DNA of 64,000 bases from a virus. Shown here piece after piece: positions 1 through 5,656 of this stretch; the stretch's first letter is position 1; each line of letters opens with the position of its first letter. A program made the position numbers and the translations under genes. The stretch covers positions 1 to 64,000 of the IMG/VR virus record IMGVR_UViG_3300032046_000008; one strand, given 5' to 3'. The notes below the pieces were generated by a model. The model searched no databases and had not been told where the DNA came from. It saw only the letters and a list, made by a program, of their open reading frames with translations.

Positions 1-70
1 GGCCATGCGATGCTCCACCTTCGGGATAATTGACTTCAGTGATCTTTACCTTAACTGTTCGACAACTCAT
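1..70 (-). CDS. Partial small protein, cut by window edge
   Basis: An ATG at 70 opens a frame reading MSCRTVKVKITEVNYPEGG and running off the left end, so only about 23 codons are visible. AAGGA lies 8 nt upstream, a good ribosome-binding site. It overlaps the 3' end of the TSCPD gene by 20 nt in another frame, like many overlaps in this array. No function can be assigned. Confidence 0.5.
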   Translation of the reverse strand, partial: MSCRTVKVKITEVNYPEGGASHG

Positions 71-473
71 TTTTGGCATCCTTTTCCTTTGAGTCTTTTG
101 ATCCAAATTTCTGCTCCATCCACCTAAAGATATAATCTACAACAGAGGTGCACTTTGGAATATCTGGATCATTTGTCCTGCCAGATGGACCGAAGCAGAC
201 ACCTGCGAGTTTCTTGCTTAGGATATTAAGCGGGATGCCATATTGCAGCAAGAGACTTGTTTCGACTCCTATTGTATCTAGGAGTCCTCGCAGCGTGGAA
301 CCTGCCTTGCCCATTTTGAGAAAGAGTTCTCCTGGCCTGCCATCCTCGTAGAGTCCCACAATAATGTAGAAATCAAAGATGCCCTGCTCTGGGTCAATTA
401 TCTCAACTCTATGAGTTATTGCTGGACGAGTTGGATCAAGATGAATACGTGCTACCATCCTGCGCACTCTCAA
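51..473 (-). CDS. Stand-alone TSCPD domain of class II ribonucleotide reductase
   Basis: The 140-aa protein matches the C-terminal TSCPD domain of adenosylcobalamin-dependent (class II, NrdJ/NrdZ) ribonucleotide reductases: see GRPGELFLKMGKAGSTLRG, LLLQYGIPLNILSKKLAG, FGPSGRTNDPDIPKCTS and VVDYIFRWM. The catalytic barrel is absent here. In the family the domain sits at the C terminus of the reductase; some bacteria have split NrdJa/NrdJb, so this may be a split subunit or act with the host enzyme. Translation could begin at TTG 473, which overlaps the upstream stop (TTGA) with AGGTGA just upstream, or at ATG 458. Confidence is high for the domain and low for the role. Confidence 0.85.
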   Translation of the reverse strand: MRVRRMVARIHLDPTRPAITHRVEIIDPEQGIFDFYIIVGLYEDGRPGELFLKMGKAGSTLRGLLDTIGVETSLLLQYGIPLNILSKKLAGVCFGPSGRTNDPDIPKCTSVVDYIFRWMEQKFGSKDSKEKDAKNELSNS

Positions 474-787
474 TCTTCACCTTGCGCCTCCTTCGCGATG
501 CGGGCGGCACGGCGGAAGTCACCGAACGTGTACGTGGTACACTCCGCGCCCATTGGTGTCGTGAGAACGATCTTCTCATCATCGGCCCAGGCCCAATGCC
601 GTGAAAGTCGCCCTAATTTAGCAAATGGCTCCAGCGCCGCCCGCGCCTCCCTGAGCTCGGCGACGAGGGCGAGGGTTTGCTCGGCGCGACGCCGCTCTAT
701 CGTATCGCCCTCACTGTCAGCCACAACTATCCGGTGGTGTTCCTCCACCTCTATCCGCGCCAGATCGCGCTCGGTGATGTTGGTCAT
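470..787 (-). CDS. Hypothetical coiled-coil protein
   Basis: 105 aa, not recognised. The first 60 residues are charged and helical (repeated Arg/Glu, with AEQTLALVAELREARAAL as a coiled-coil segment), followed by a short strand-rich part (KIVLTTPMGAECTTYTFG). The ATG overlaps the upstream stop as ATGA. The phrase 'LREARAALE' resembles segments in other small proteins of this window (8886-9155, 2084-2446). Confidence 0.6.
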   Translation of the reverse strand: MTNITERDLARIEVEEHHRIVVADSEGDTIERRRAEQTLALVAELREARAALEPFAKLGRLSRHWAWADDEKIVLTTPMGAECTTYTFGDFRRAARIAKEAQGED

Positions 788-1539
788 GGCGTCACCTCAC
801 TTATTGTCACCTTACATGTCCCGTACCCACAGACCCGCTGGTGGGCCAACTCTGAGAGATCGATATCGATAACGTTGGCGCTACACCCTGGACAGACATC
901 CTGGACGATCACCCCCTGGCACCCCGCTGGTCCGCAGAGCATCAGGCGAACTCCACAGGGCCAGGGAGAATCTGGTCCGGTTGCGGCAATAGTAGGGTCC
1001 GACGAATCGTAAAGGTTATCCGCGTCGGCGTCGATTCGCAGCGCACATCCCAGCCATCCTCCGTTGTAGTCCACGGCGTCTCCCCAGGCGGCACCTCCTC
1101 CGTAGTGGGTCGCCCAGACGGTGGCGATTGCCGGCCAGCCTCCAGGGCTGCCACTTCCAAGATACGCATCCGTTCCTCCAGCCGATGCACTTGCTCCCAT
1201 ACTGGTCGGTGGATATGAAACGGCACCGTCAGCGGGCTCGATGCCGTCGCCGCGCCTGCCGAGGACGGCGTAGGGTTCAGTTCGCAGAAGGCTTTCTCCA
1301 GCCCAGTCTCGATGTCTACCAAGTCCCTGTGTAGCAGGTGTAAAGCATCCCTCAGCGCTGCATCCATCTACCGCTCCTTCGGCCGCCGTCGTATCGCCTC
1401 GTACTGCCAGCGTCGGTGTGCCCACTCCCTGCCCAAGAGGAACAGGTAGGTGCCGATCCCCATGCCGCCCAACACTGCCAACGCTACCCAGAGGATGATT
1501 TTGTCCATAAGGGCCTCCATTCGCAAAAGCTAGCCCCAA
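784..1539 (-). CDS. RlpA/expansin-like double-psi beta-barrel domain, copy 1 (start uncertain, possible -1 frameshift)
   Basis: The last ~120 codons encode a DPBB domain: WATHYGGG, DYNGGWLGC, DNLYDSSDPTIAATG, CGVRLMLCGPAGCQ, VQDVCPGC, IDLSELAH, VCGYGTC. DPBB proteins of the RlpA/barwin/expansin type bind or cleave wall glycans, so a virion entry or lysis role is plausible. Eight or more Cys suggest disulphides outside the cytoplasm. The frame is open to ~1539 but has no good start; its first part overprints two small genes in another frame. The adjoining helical frame (942-1367) probably feeds into this one near 1140 by a -1 shift. A hydrophobic stretch (LGVILTAISLGLAFA) sits at the far 5' end of this frame. 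About 75% identical to copy 2 at 2966 over the barrel. Confidence 0.7.
   Translation of the reverse strand: MGLAFANGGPYGQNHPLGSVGSVGRHGDRHLPVPLGQGVGTPTLAVRGDTTAAEGAVDGCSAEGCFTPATQGLGRHRDWAGESLLRTEPYAVLGRRGDGIEPADGAVSYPPTSMGASASAGGTDAYLGSGSPGGWPAIATVWATHYGGGAAWGDAVDYNGGWLGCALRIDADADNLYDSSDPTIAATGPDSPWPCGVRLMLCGPAGCQGVIVQDVCPGCSANVIDIDLSELAHQRVCGYGTCKVTISEVTP
942..1367 (-). CDS. Helical N-terminal module joined to DPBB copy 1, other frame
   Basis: ATG at 1367 follows directly on the TAG of the small membrane gene. Residues 1-30 are helical, then a PTPSS linker, then an amphipathic helix (VHRLEERMRILEV) ending in LEAG. At that point the -1 frame continues as GGWPAIATVWATHY, the start of the DPBB. 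This frame also stays open for about 63 more codons, so an unshifted product is possible. Copy 2 (3118-3576) has the same plan and junction although the helices differ in sequence, which argues that the upstream half is coding. Function unknown; probably a linker or oligomerisation module. Confidence 0.6.
   Translation of the reverse strand: MDAALRDALHLLHRDLVDIETGLEKAFCELNPTPSSAGAATASSPLTVPFHIHRPVWEQVHRLEERMRILEVAALEAGRQSPPSGRPTTEEVPPGETPWTTTEDGWDVRCESTPTRITFTIRRTLLLPQPDQILPGPVEFA
1368..1508 (-). CDS. Small single-span membrane protein (holin-like), copy 1
   Basis: 46 aa: a short Asp-Lys start, one hydrophobic span (IILWVALAVLGGMGIGTYL) and a strongly basic C-terminal tail (HRRWQYEAIRRRPKER), the layout of small type-I or type-III holins or spanin partners. 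GGAGG sits 6 nt upstream of the ATG. The stop TAG directly abuts the ATG of the helical/DPBB gene. The paralogous gene at 3577 keeps the same layout and an AIRRR tail, so it is very likely real despite its size. Confidence 0.65.
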   Translation of the reverse strand: MDKIILWVALAVLGGMGIGTYLFLLGREWAHRRWQYEAIRRRPKER

Positions 1540-1592
1540 ACTGATCGCCGTCAGGATTACGCCTAGCTGTGCCAGCCTGGGGATCGGGCACC

Positions 1593-1724
1593 TCAGCGCC
1601 CTTCCTTCTTGGGCTTCGTGTCCTCACGAAGCAAGCCCATCGTTTCGGCTACATCCTCGATTGTGCGGGTGACGGTTGCAGTCACCCTAGTTGCTAGTCT
1701 GTTGATCTCTTTGAGAACACCCAT
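1593..1724 (-). CDS. Hypothetical 43-aa protein
   Basis: ATG at 1724 overlaps the upstream stop (TGATG) and has AAGGAG two nt before it, a strong though close ribosome-binding site. The peptide is one long amphipathic helix (MGVLKEINRLATRVTATVTR, IEDVAETMGLLRED) ending in a Lys-rich tail. Not recognised; it resembles short helical proteins near phage lysis genes. Confidence 0.55.
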   Translation of the reverse strand: MGVLKEINRLATRVTATVTRTIEDVAETMGLLREDTKPKKEGR

Positions 1725-1996
1725 CACTCCTTCTCCTTCCCCGCTAGCGCGTCGAGGCGGGCGAGCATCGCCTGGACCTCACAACCTTCCATGTGCGGCT
1801 CAGGGTCTTTACACTCACAGGCGACACACTCTTTATCCGCCCCACGGAGGTCTGCGGCAGCCATCATCGCGGCGAGGACGGCATCATCGTCCGCATTTGA
1901 AGCCTGCCAGAACCGCTCGCTCGGTGCTCGGTCAGCAAGTTCTAGCAGGCGTTCCTTTGTCTCTTGGCGCCTCTTCCATGCCTTCTCAATCGTCAT
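1724..1996 (-). CDS. Hypothetical protein with C-terminal Cys motif
   Basis: 90 aa from ATG 1996 (MTIEKAWKRRQETKERLLEL), chosen because it overlaps the upstream stop as ATGA; a GTG 24 nt earlier is an alternative. The N-terminal half is a charged helix; the C-terminal half holds ECVACECKDPEPHMEGCE, a possible metal site. Not recognised. Confidence 0.6.
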   Translation of the reverse strand: MTIEKAWKRRQETKERLLELADRAPSERFWQASNADDDAVLAAMMAAADLRGADKECVACECKDPEPHMEGCEVQAMLARLDALAGKEKE

Positions 1997-2097
1997 GATT
2001 GGCCACCGTCCAGCCGCCACACATGCACCTTGTAACGAAGGATAGCAAGGGCGATCCGCAGTTCTGCTAGCGTCACTGCGGCTTCATACGAGATCAT
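1993..2097 (-). CDS. Very small hypothetical protein (34 aa)
   Basis: Reads MISYEAAVTLAELRIALAIL and ends with an ATGA overlap into the next gene; its start overlaps the upstream gene by 14 nt. One amphipathic helix and nothing recognisable. Supported only by the tight operon spacing. Confidence 0.4.
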   Translation of the reverse strand: MISYEAAVTLAELRIALAILRYKVHVWRLDGGQS

Positions 2098-2446
2098 GGC
2101 CGGCCTCCTGGTGGCTTCCACCACTCTCGATATGGACACCATCAGGCATCTTCCTGGCTACCTTCGGCGCAGGCTGCGTGAGCAGGGCGCGAGCCTCACG
2201 AATACCCCCCTGGGCATCCATGAGCCGATCACTCTCGAAGTCATCGGCCAGCGTACGCCCGATGTCGTAGTCAGCACCATCGAGGCGCTTGATAGCCTCA
2301 GCCTGTCGCTCCTTCAGCGCCCCCACCCGCTGCTCCGCCGCCGCGAGGTCGGCCCGCAGTTCCTCATGGCTGGCAGCGAGTTCCTGTAGGATCGGGTACT
2401 CTACCCAACGCTGTGCGATGTCCTTCACCTGGTCAGCCGTCAGCAT
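2084..2446 (-). CDS. Hypothetical coiled-coil protein
   Basis: 120 aa from ATG 2446 (MLTADQVKDIAQRWVEYP), with GGAGG five to ten nt upstream; a longer frame upstream lacks such a signal. The middle is a heptad-type coiled coil (ASHEELRADLAAAEQRVGAL), then GADYDIGRTLADDFESDRLM. Not recognised. Confidence 0.6.
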   Translation of the reverse strand: MLTADQVKDIAQRWVEYPILQELAASHEELRADLAAAEQRVGALKERQAEAIKRLDGADYDIGRTLADDFESDRLMDAQGGIREARALLTQPAPKVARKMPDGVHIESGGSHQEAGHDLV

Positions 2447-2723
2447 CACGCGCCTCCTTGAAGTGGGCGACGGCGGTGCTGAGGGCAACCACTACGGTGC
2501 GCTCTGTAAGGTCTAGGTTGCCGTATCTCAGGATAACCAGGGCGCCTTCTGCCGCCTCTACCAGTTCCCCCACCGCCTTCTCCATCTCGGCGGGGTCCTT
2601 GAAGCCGAGGCGGGCGCAGGCGTCAAGAACAGTTTGGGCCTTCCGATACCGTTGCACTTCTGGACATTCAGTATCCAGGTCGTGAACCGTATGGCACCGT
2701 GTACAAAAGCCTGTCGCGCTCAC
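2433..2723 (-). CDS. Hypothetical protein with N-terminal Cys knuckle
   Basis: 96 aa. It begins MSATGFCTRCHTVHDLDTEC, a CxxC...C pattern typical of small zinc-binding phage proteins, followed by a helical region (EMEKAVGELVEAAEGALVIL). ATG overlaps the previous stop as ATGA. No family recognised. Confidence 0.6.
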   Translation of the reverse strand: MSATGFCTRCHTVHDLDTECPEVQRYRKAQTVLDACARLGFKDPAEMEKAVGELVEAAEGALVILRYGNLDLTERTVVVALSTAVAHFKEARDADG

Positions 2724-2947
2724 TCCTCAACCTCCTCCACAAGAGAATACATGCGCCAATTCATATCCGCGTCTCCGATCGGTCCAGTAAATGATCTATG
2801 ATCTTGATAAGCATCAACTGACCAAATGTGCACAACCCCACAAATTGTGCAACGACCATGAAAATGAGGATATTCACTTTCCTCACAGCAGCATCCTACA
2901 GTCTCTATCTTCCAGCGATGCTTGCAAATTATTTCCAAAAGAGACAT
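2720..2947 (-). CDS. Cys/His-rich hypothetical protein
   Basis: 75 aa from ATG 2947 (MSLLEIICKHRWKIETVGCC); an in-frame TTG 18 nt earlier is also possible. CKHRW, GCCCEES, HFHGRCTICG supply many possible zinc ligands. Lies directly after the DPBB copy 2 gene and overlaps the next gene by 4 nt. Function unknown. Confidence 0.55.
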   Translation of the reverse strand: MSLLEIICKHRWKIETVGCCCEESEYPHFHGRCTICGVVHIWSVDAYQDHRSFTGPIGDADMNWRMYSLVEEVEE

Positions 2948-2965
2948 ATCTAACTTTCTATCCAA

Positions 2966-3787
2966 TTAATGTCTCAAGATCTCTGCAGTTATTTCACATG
3001 TCCCATAACCACAGACATTTTGATGCGCCTGCTCTGACAGATCGATAGTATAGATTCCACATCCTGGACAAGTGTCTTGAACGATCACTTCCTGGCACCC
3101 CGCTGGTCCGCAGAGCATCAAGTGGACTCCGCACCTCCAAGAAGATTCATATCCGGTGGCTGCGATGGTAGGATCGGACGAATCGTACAGATTATCGCCT
3201 CTTTGGTTCTCCGCACGTCCACATCCCAACCACCCGCCATTGTAATCCAATGTATCACCCCAGGCTGGGCCTCCTCCATAATGGGTTGCCCATATTCGGG
3301 TGGCGATTGCGGGCCAGCCTCCAGGTTGAGCACCTTCTGCTTCAGGATTATCATCTCCGTCTGTATCTGGTCTGCCCACTCCTGCCACTGCTCGGGGGAT
3401 AGGGGCGGGCTCGATTCCTGCGCCTCGTCGCCCGAGGACGGCGTAGGCGACCAATCGATTATCTGACCCTCTGGTCCCACTGCAAAACCAGCTTGCCAGA
3501 GTTTGTGTGCGGCCTTGAGACCCAGCATATAACCCCGAGTGCGAGCCGCATATACATCGTCCTCTGTTGGCATCATCTATCGCCTCCTTATGGCATTCCT
3601 CTCCATAGGCAAGCAGCCATTGTGTCTCCGCCTGTAAGTTCCATTGACAATCTGTGCACCGAAGAAGAGCAGCGCGAGCGTCAGGACTGCGCCCGTCAAC
3701 ATACCCGCAAAGAACAAGTTCATTAAGGCCTCCTTTCTGATATACAATACCGATGCTGGTTAATCCGACCAGGAGCAGGCCCAGCAC
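2966..3787 (-). CDS. RlpA/expansin-like double-psi beta-barrel domain, copy 2 (start uncertain, possible -1 frameshift)
   Basis: The final ~120 codons repeat the DPBB of copy 1: IWATHYGGGPAWGD, DYNGGWLGC, DNLYDSSDPTIAATG, CGVHLMLCGPAGCQ, VIVQDTCPGC, IDLSEQAH, VCGYGTC. The 5' part of the frame overprints the membrane-protein and helical genes and is not conserved with copy 1, except for a hydrophobic start (MLGLLLVGLTSIGIVY, from a GTG) that copy 1 also has. The most economical reading is translation of the helical gene at 3576 followed by a -1 shift near 3325 into this frame; a separately initiated, signal-peptide-bearing protein is the alternative. Probable cell-wall-acting protein. Confidence 0.7.
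   Translation of the reverse strand: MLGLLLVGLTSIGIVYQKGGLNELVLCGYVDGRSPDARAALLRCTDCQWNLQAETQWLLAYGEECHKEAIDDANRGRCICGSHSGLYAGSQGRTQTLASWFCSGTRGSDNRLVAYAVLGRRGAGIEPAPIPRAVAGVGRPDTDGDDNPEAEGAQPGGWPAIATRIWATHYGGGPAWGDTLDYNGGWLGCGRAENQRGDNLYDSSDPTIAATGYESSWRCGVHLMLCGPAGCQEVIVQDTCPGCGIYTIDLSEQAHQNVCGYGTCEITAEILRH
3118..3576 (-). CDS. Helical N-terminal module joined to DPBB copy 2, other frame
   Basis: ATG at 3576 follows directly on a TAG. It reads MMPTEDDVYAARTRGYMLGL, then a PTPSS linker, then an amphipathic helix (WADQIQTEMIILKQKVLNL) ending LEAG, exactly where copy 1 meets its DPBB frame. The shared nucleotide stretch at the junction is CCTGGAGGCTGGCC. The frame stays open another ~64 codons after the junction. 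Good ribosome-binding site (AGGAGG) before the ATG. Confidence 0.65.
   Translation of the reverse strand: MMPTEDDVYAARTRGYMLGLKAAHKLWQAGFAVGPEGQIIDWSPTPSSGDEAQESSPPLSPEQWQEWADQIQTEMIILKQKVLNLEAGPQSPPEYGQPIMEEAQPGVIHWITMAGGWDVDVRRTKEAIICTIRPILPSQPPDMNLLGGAEST
3577..3723 (-). CDS. Small single-span membrane protein (holin-like), copy 2
   Basis: 48 aa: one hydrophobic span (FFAGMLTGAVLTLALLFFG) and a basic tail (TYRRRHNGCLP, NAIRRR). GGAGG precedes the ATG. Same size, layout and position as the copy at 1368, abutting the helical/DPBB gene. Likely works with the DPBB protein in envelope penetration or lysis; this is inferred from position. Confidence 0.65.
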   Translation of the reverse strand: MNLFFAGMLTGAVLTLALLFFGAQIVNGTYRRRHNGCLPMERNAIRRR

Positions 3788-3801
3788 CGGCCTTAACCAT
3801 C

Positions 3802-3864
3802 TCAGAGCACCTTTTCTCCGCTATTACGGAACCTCATCGTGACCTCCCAATTCTGCCCCGCCAT
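3802..3864 (-). CDS. Possible 20-aa peptide
   Basis: ATG directly follows the TAA of the upstream gene and reads MAGQNWEVTMRFRNSGEKVL. The GQNW phrase also occurs in the proteins at 3865 and 5033, and QNW near the start of the one at 28106. No clear ribosome-binding site; it may be translated by reinitiation or be the 5' end of a longer product. Low confidence. Confidence 0.25.
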   Translation of the reverse strand: MAGQNWEVTMRFRNSGEKVL

Positions 3865-4056
3865 TTATTCTATCGTCCTCAACACAGTCTTTGGAGATAT
3901 TCTTATCATGCCAAGAACTAACCAATTCTGACCTCTGGAATCATGTTTATTCTGCCACTTTCTGGCGAAAATCCTAGCCTCGTCAGCATTAGGAGCCCTA
4001 AAGCCATGGAGAATGATCCCAGCCTCACTATCTATGATGAAGTATTGCTTTTCCAA
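3865..4056 (-). CDS. Hypothetical protein
   Basis: 63 aa from a TTG at 4056 (LEKQYFIIDSEAGIILHGF) with GGAG 8 nt upstream; it overlaps the nuclease gene by 25 nt. Central ADEARIFARKWQNKH looks like the helix of a small alpha/beta domain. Contains RGQNW. Not recognised. Confidence 0.5.
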   Translation of the reverse strand: MEKQYFIIDSEAGIILHGFRAPNADEARIFARKWQNKHDSRGQNWLVLGMIRISPKTVLRTIE

Positions 4057-4331
4057 TCGACCAACTCCAGAAACTTCTCCAACGGCAACACAACCAACCA
4101 TCGCGAGCGATCTGCTCGCAGCGCCAAAAGATCAGCCTTCCCTAATGCGGCATAGAGAGTCTTCCATCCATCCTTCTGTGATTTGACCTGCGCCTTCATG
4201 CCATTTGGCAAGACAACATCTTCGGAGAATTGTCCTCCCGCTGCGCCAGAGAGAGGAACACGCTGTCCCCCTGTCAGGTGCGCAAACTCATTCTCCCGTC
4301 TATATCCCTTGTCTCTTTGCATTCTTCCCAC
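4032..4331 (-). CDS. Hjc-like PD-(D/E)XK nuclease
   Basis: 99 aa from GTG 4331 (GGAGG five nt upstream). Layout fits the archaeal/phage Holliday-junction-resolvase-like PD-(D/E)XK fold: KGYRRENEFAHLTG (the N-terminal Glu), RVPLSGAAGG, EDVVLPNGMKAQVKSQKDG (acidic residue then Q-x-K in place of E-x-K), ADLLALRADRSRWLVVLP. Phage proteins of this type resolve branched DNA before packaging. It sits with RecA-like and Cas4-like genes, consistent with recombination. The Glu of the ExK motif appears to be Gln (QVK), as in some family members. Confidence 0.6.
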   Translation of the reverse strand: MGRMQRDKGYRRENEFAHLTGGQRVPLSGAAGGQFSEDVVLPNGMKAQVKSQKDGWKTLYAALGKADLLALRADRSRWLVVLPLEKFLELVDWKSNTSS

Positions 4332-4470
4332 GACACCCTCCAGAACATTCCGTCAAGGCGTAAAACACGTGGATCGCAAGGCCTGAAAAGAAAGGGCCTA
4401 CCGAAGCCTTAGCCGCTAATAGTTTCTTACCTGCTCCGAAGCTACGCAAGGGTGATTTTACGTGGATCAT
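4332..4470. promoter_or_regulatory. Gene-free gap with two copies of an ACGTGGATC motif and a hairpin
   Basis: No gene seen. On the plus strand GATTTTACGTGGATC (4454-4468) and ACGTGGATCGCAAGGCC (4367-4383) share a core that recurs on the opposite strand near 58833. AGGCC/GGCCT bracket a short loop around 4379-4399. No typical T-run follows, so this is not a clear terminator; it may be a promoter or protein-binding region. Confidence 0.45.
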
Positions 4471-4698
4471 TCAAATACCCAATTTGCTCTTACTTCGCAT
4501 TGCTGCAAGTTGTTGTTTCTGGGCCTCAGAGAGTGGTTTATGTGCGCGTACATAAGCATGCTCCACTGCCGACGTATATCCTGTCCAGCCACGGAGCAAC
4601 AACCTCCTAGCATAAAGATCAAAGTGTTCTGGTCCACATTCTTCATAAAGAGCCTTGCAAGCCTCACAATGATTTGGATCTAGTTTGTCCCGTTTCAT
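4471..4698 (-). CDS. Hypothetical protein
   Basis: 75 aa. MKRDKLDPNHCEACKALYEE carries CxxC, followed by HFDLYARRLLLRGWTGYTSA and a helical C terminus (LSEAQKQQLAAMRSK). Possibly a small zinc-dependent DNA-binding protein. ATG overlaps the stop of the homing endonuclease gene upstream by 4 nt. Confidence 0.55.
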   Translation of the reverse strand: MKRDKLDPNHCEACKALYEECGPEHFDLYARRLLLRGWTGYTSAVEHAYVRAHKPLSEAQKQQLAAMRSKSKLGI

Positions 4699-5033
4699 GG
4701 TGTCCTTCCTGTTGTTATCTGGGCCTCGAGAGCCCGCAGCGTAATTTGGCGTGACACAGTATCCTCAAATTGACCATAAATTGCCCACAATTCTTTTTCT
4801 TTGAACCTAACCACAGGTAATGTAAATCGTTCAAATAATTCTTTATCACGAACTGCGTCCTTCTCAGAATCATGCCAATATTCTCCATCAGCCTCAAAAG
4901 CCAAATGATGCGGTACCAACTTGTGAGTCTCGGACATTTTGCGTTTGGTCTCAATCGAATGTTTCCTGCCAAGCATTGCCTGACGCATTTTCTCGATCGA
5001 TTCTGGTTTGTGCCGAAAGCCAATTTTGGGCAT
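4695..5033 (-). CDS. Homing endonuclease: NUMOD3 motif plus Vsr/EDxHD-type nuclease
   Basis: 112 aa. The N terminus has a NUMOD3-type DNA-binding motif (GRKHSIETKRKMSETHK), seen in free-standing phage homing endonucleases. The middle (FEADGEYWHDSEKDAVRDKE, then LPVVRFKEKELW) matches the Vsr/DUF559 EDxHD nuclease core. Its last ~20 residues (DTVSRQITLRALEAQITTGR) nearly repeat the C terminus of the gene immediately upstream, and its ATG overlaps that gene's stop as TAATG. It therefore looks inserted at the 3' end of that gene, bringing a copy of the target's end. Confidence 0.75.
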   Translation of the reverse strand: MPKIGFRHKPESIEKMRQAMLGRKHSIETKRKMSETHKLVPHHLAFEADGEYWHDSEKDAVRDKELFERFTLPVVRFKEKELWAIYGQFEDTVSRQITLRALEAQITTGRTP

Positions 5034-5100
5034 TAGGGATGTCTCCCTGTAGTTATTTGGGCCTCTAAACTTTTTATAGTTATCATACGGCTAACGGTAT
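4698..5100 (-). repeat. Imperfect direct repeat flanking the homing endonuclease gene
   Basis: The 3' ends of the genes at 4695 and 5033 share about 29 nt with some six mismatches (plus strand TGTCCTTCCTGTTGTTATCT at ~4702 against TGTCTCCCTGTAGTTATTT at ~5040, both followed by GGGCCTC). The shared reading frame gives DTVSR-IT---LEAQITTGR. The spacing equals one endonuclease gene. Confidence 0.65.
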
Positions 5101-5656
5101 CCCAGGAAATTCTATAGGCATCCCGCAGCCCCTTGATAATACATAGTTTGGCATCTTCTTCTATGAAGAGACGCTTAGTCTGACGCAATGTCTCATTTAC
5201 TTGAAGAATTGTTGCCTCCTTAGTCTTCTCTGTGAGCTTGCTGCTATCTTGAAGTTTGGAAGTAGCTATCATCATTGCCACGTCGTAACCTTCCTTAAGA
5301 GTACTGCGGCGACTCGTTATCTGGCCCATCAGGGTCTCCAGATAAGTCAAGTAAGCTCCAAACTTTTGGAGCAATTCGCTTAATTCACCTGTTGTGATAT
5401 CATCTCTCTGAGGCAGAGTTTCAAGATTCGGCTCTGGCACTCCTAGATTCTGCACCCACTCAGTGCTATCCTGGAAGACAGTCCACCACCCCCAGCCGCG
5501 CCGTACCGCGATAATCGAAAGTGGCAAAACGATAGGATCAATCCCTTGCTCATGCATTGTCTTGACTTGTTCCCATAGAGGATCTCCCTCAAGACATTTC
5601 CAATTCTGTCCGTATTCGTCTCGAATGAGAATTTGGGTCTCCGTCTCCGCTATCAA
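5033..5656 (-). CDS. Hypothetical protein, probable target gene of a homing endonuclease
   Basis: 207 aa from TTG 5656 with GAGGAG six nt upstream. Residues ~10-75 contain EYGQNWKCLEGDPLWEQ and AVRRGWGWWTVFQDS; the C-terminal two thirds are long helices. It ends SWDTVSRMITIKSLEAQITT, the segment duplicated in the endonuclease downstream. Between Cas4-like and nuclease genes, so perhaps in recombination or replication; no family recognised. Confidence 0.6.
   Translation of the reverse strand: MIAETETQILIRDEYGQNWKCLEGDPLWEQVKTMHEQGIDPIVLPLSIIAVRRGWGWWTVFQDSTEWVQNLGVPEPNLETLPQRDDITTGELSELLQKFGAYLTYLETLMGQITSRRSTLKEGYDVAMMIATSKLQDSSKLTEKTKEATILQVNETLRQTKRLFIEEDAKLCIIKGLRDAYRISWDTVSRMITIKSLEAQITTGRHP

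Noticed and set aside
942-1140. Helical frame continuing past the DPBB junction as a sole product
   Set aside because: Less conserved between the two copies than the DPBB frame in the same stretch; kept only as a possible unshifted product.
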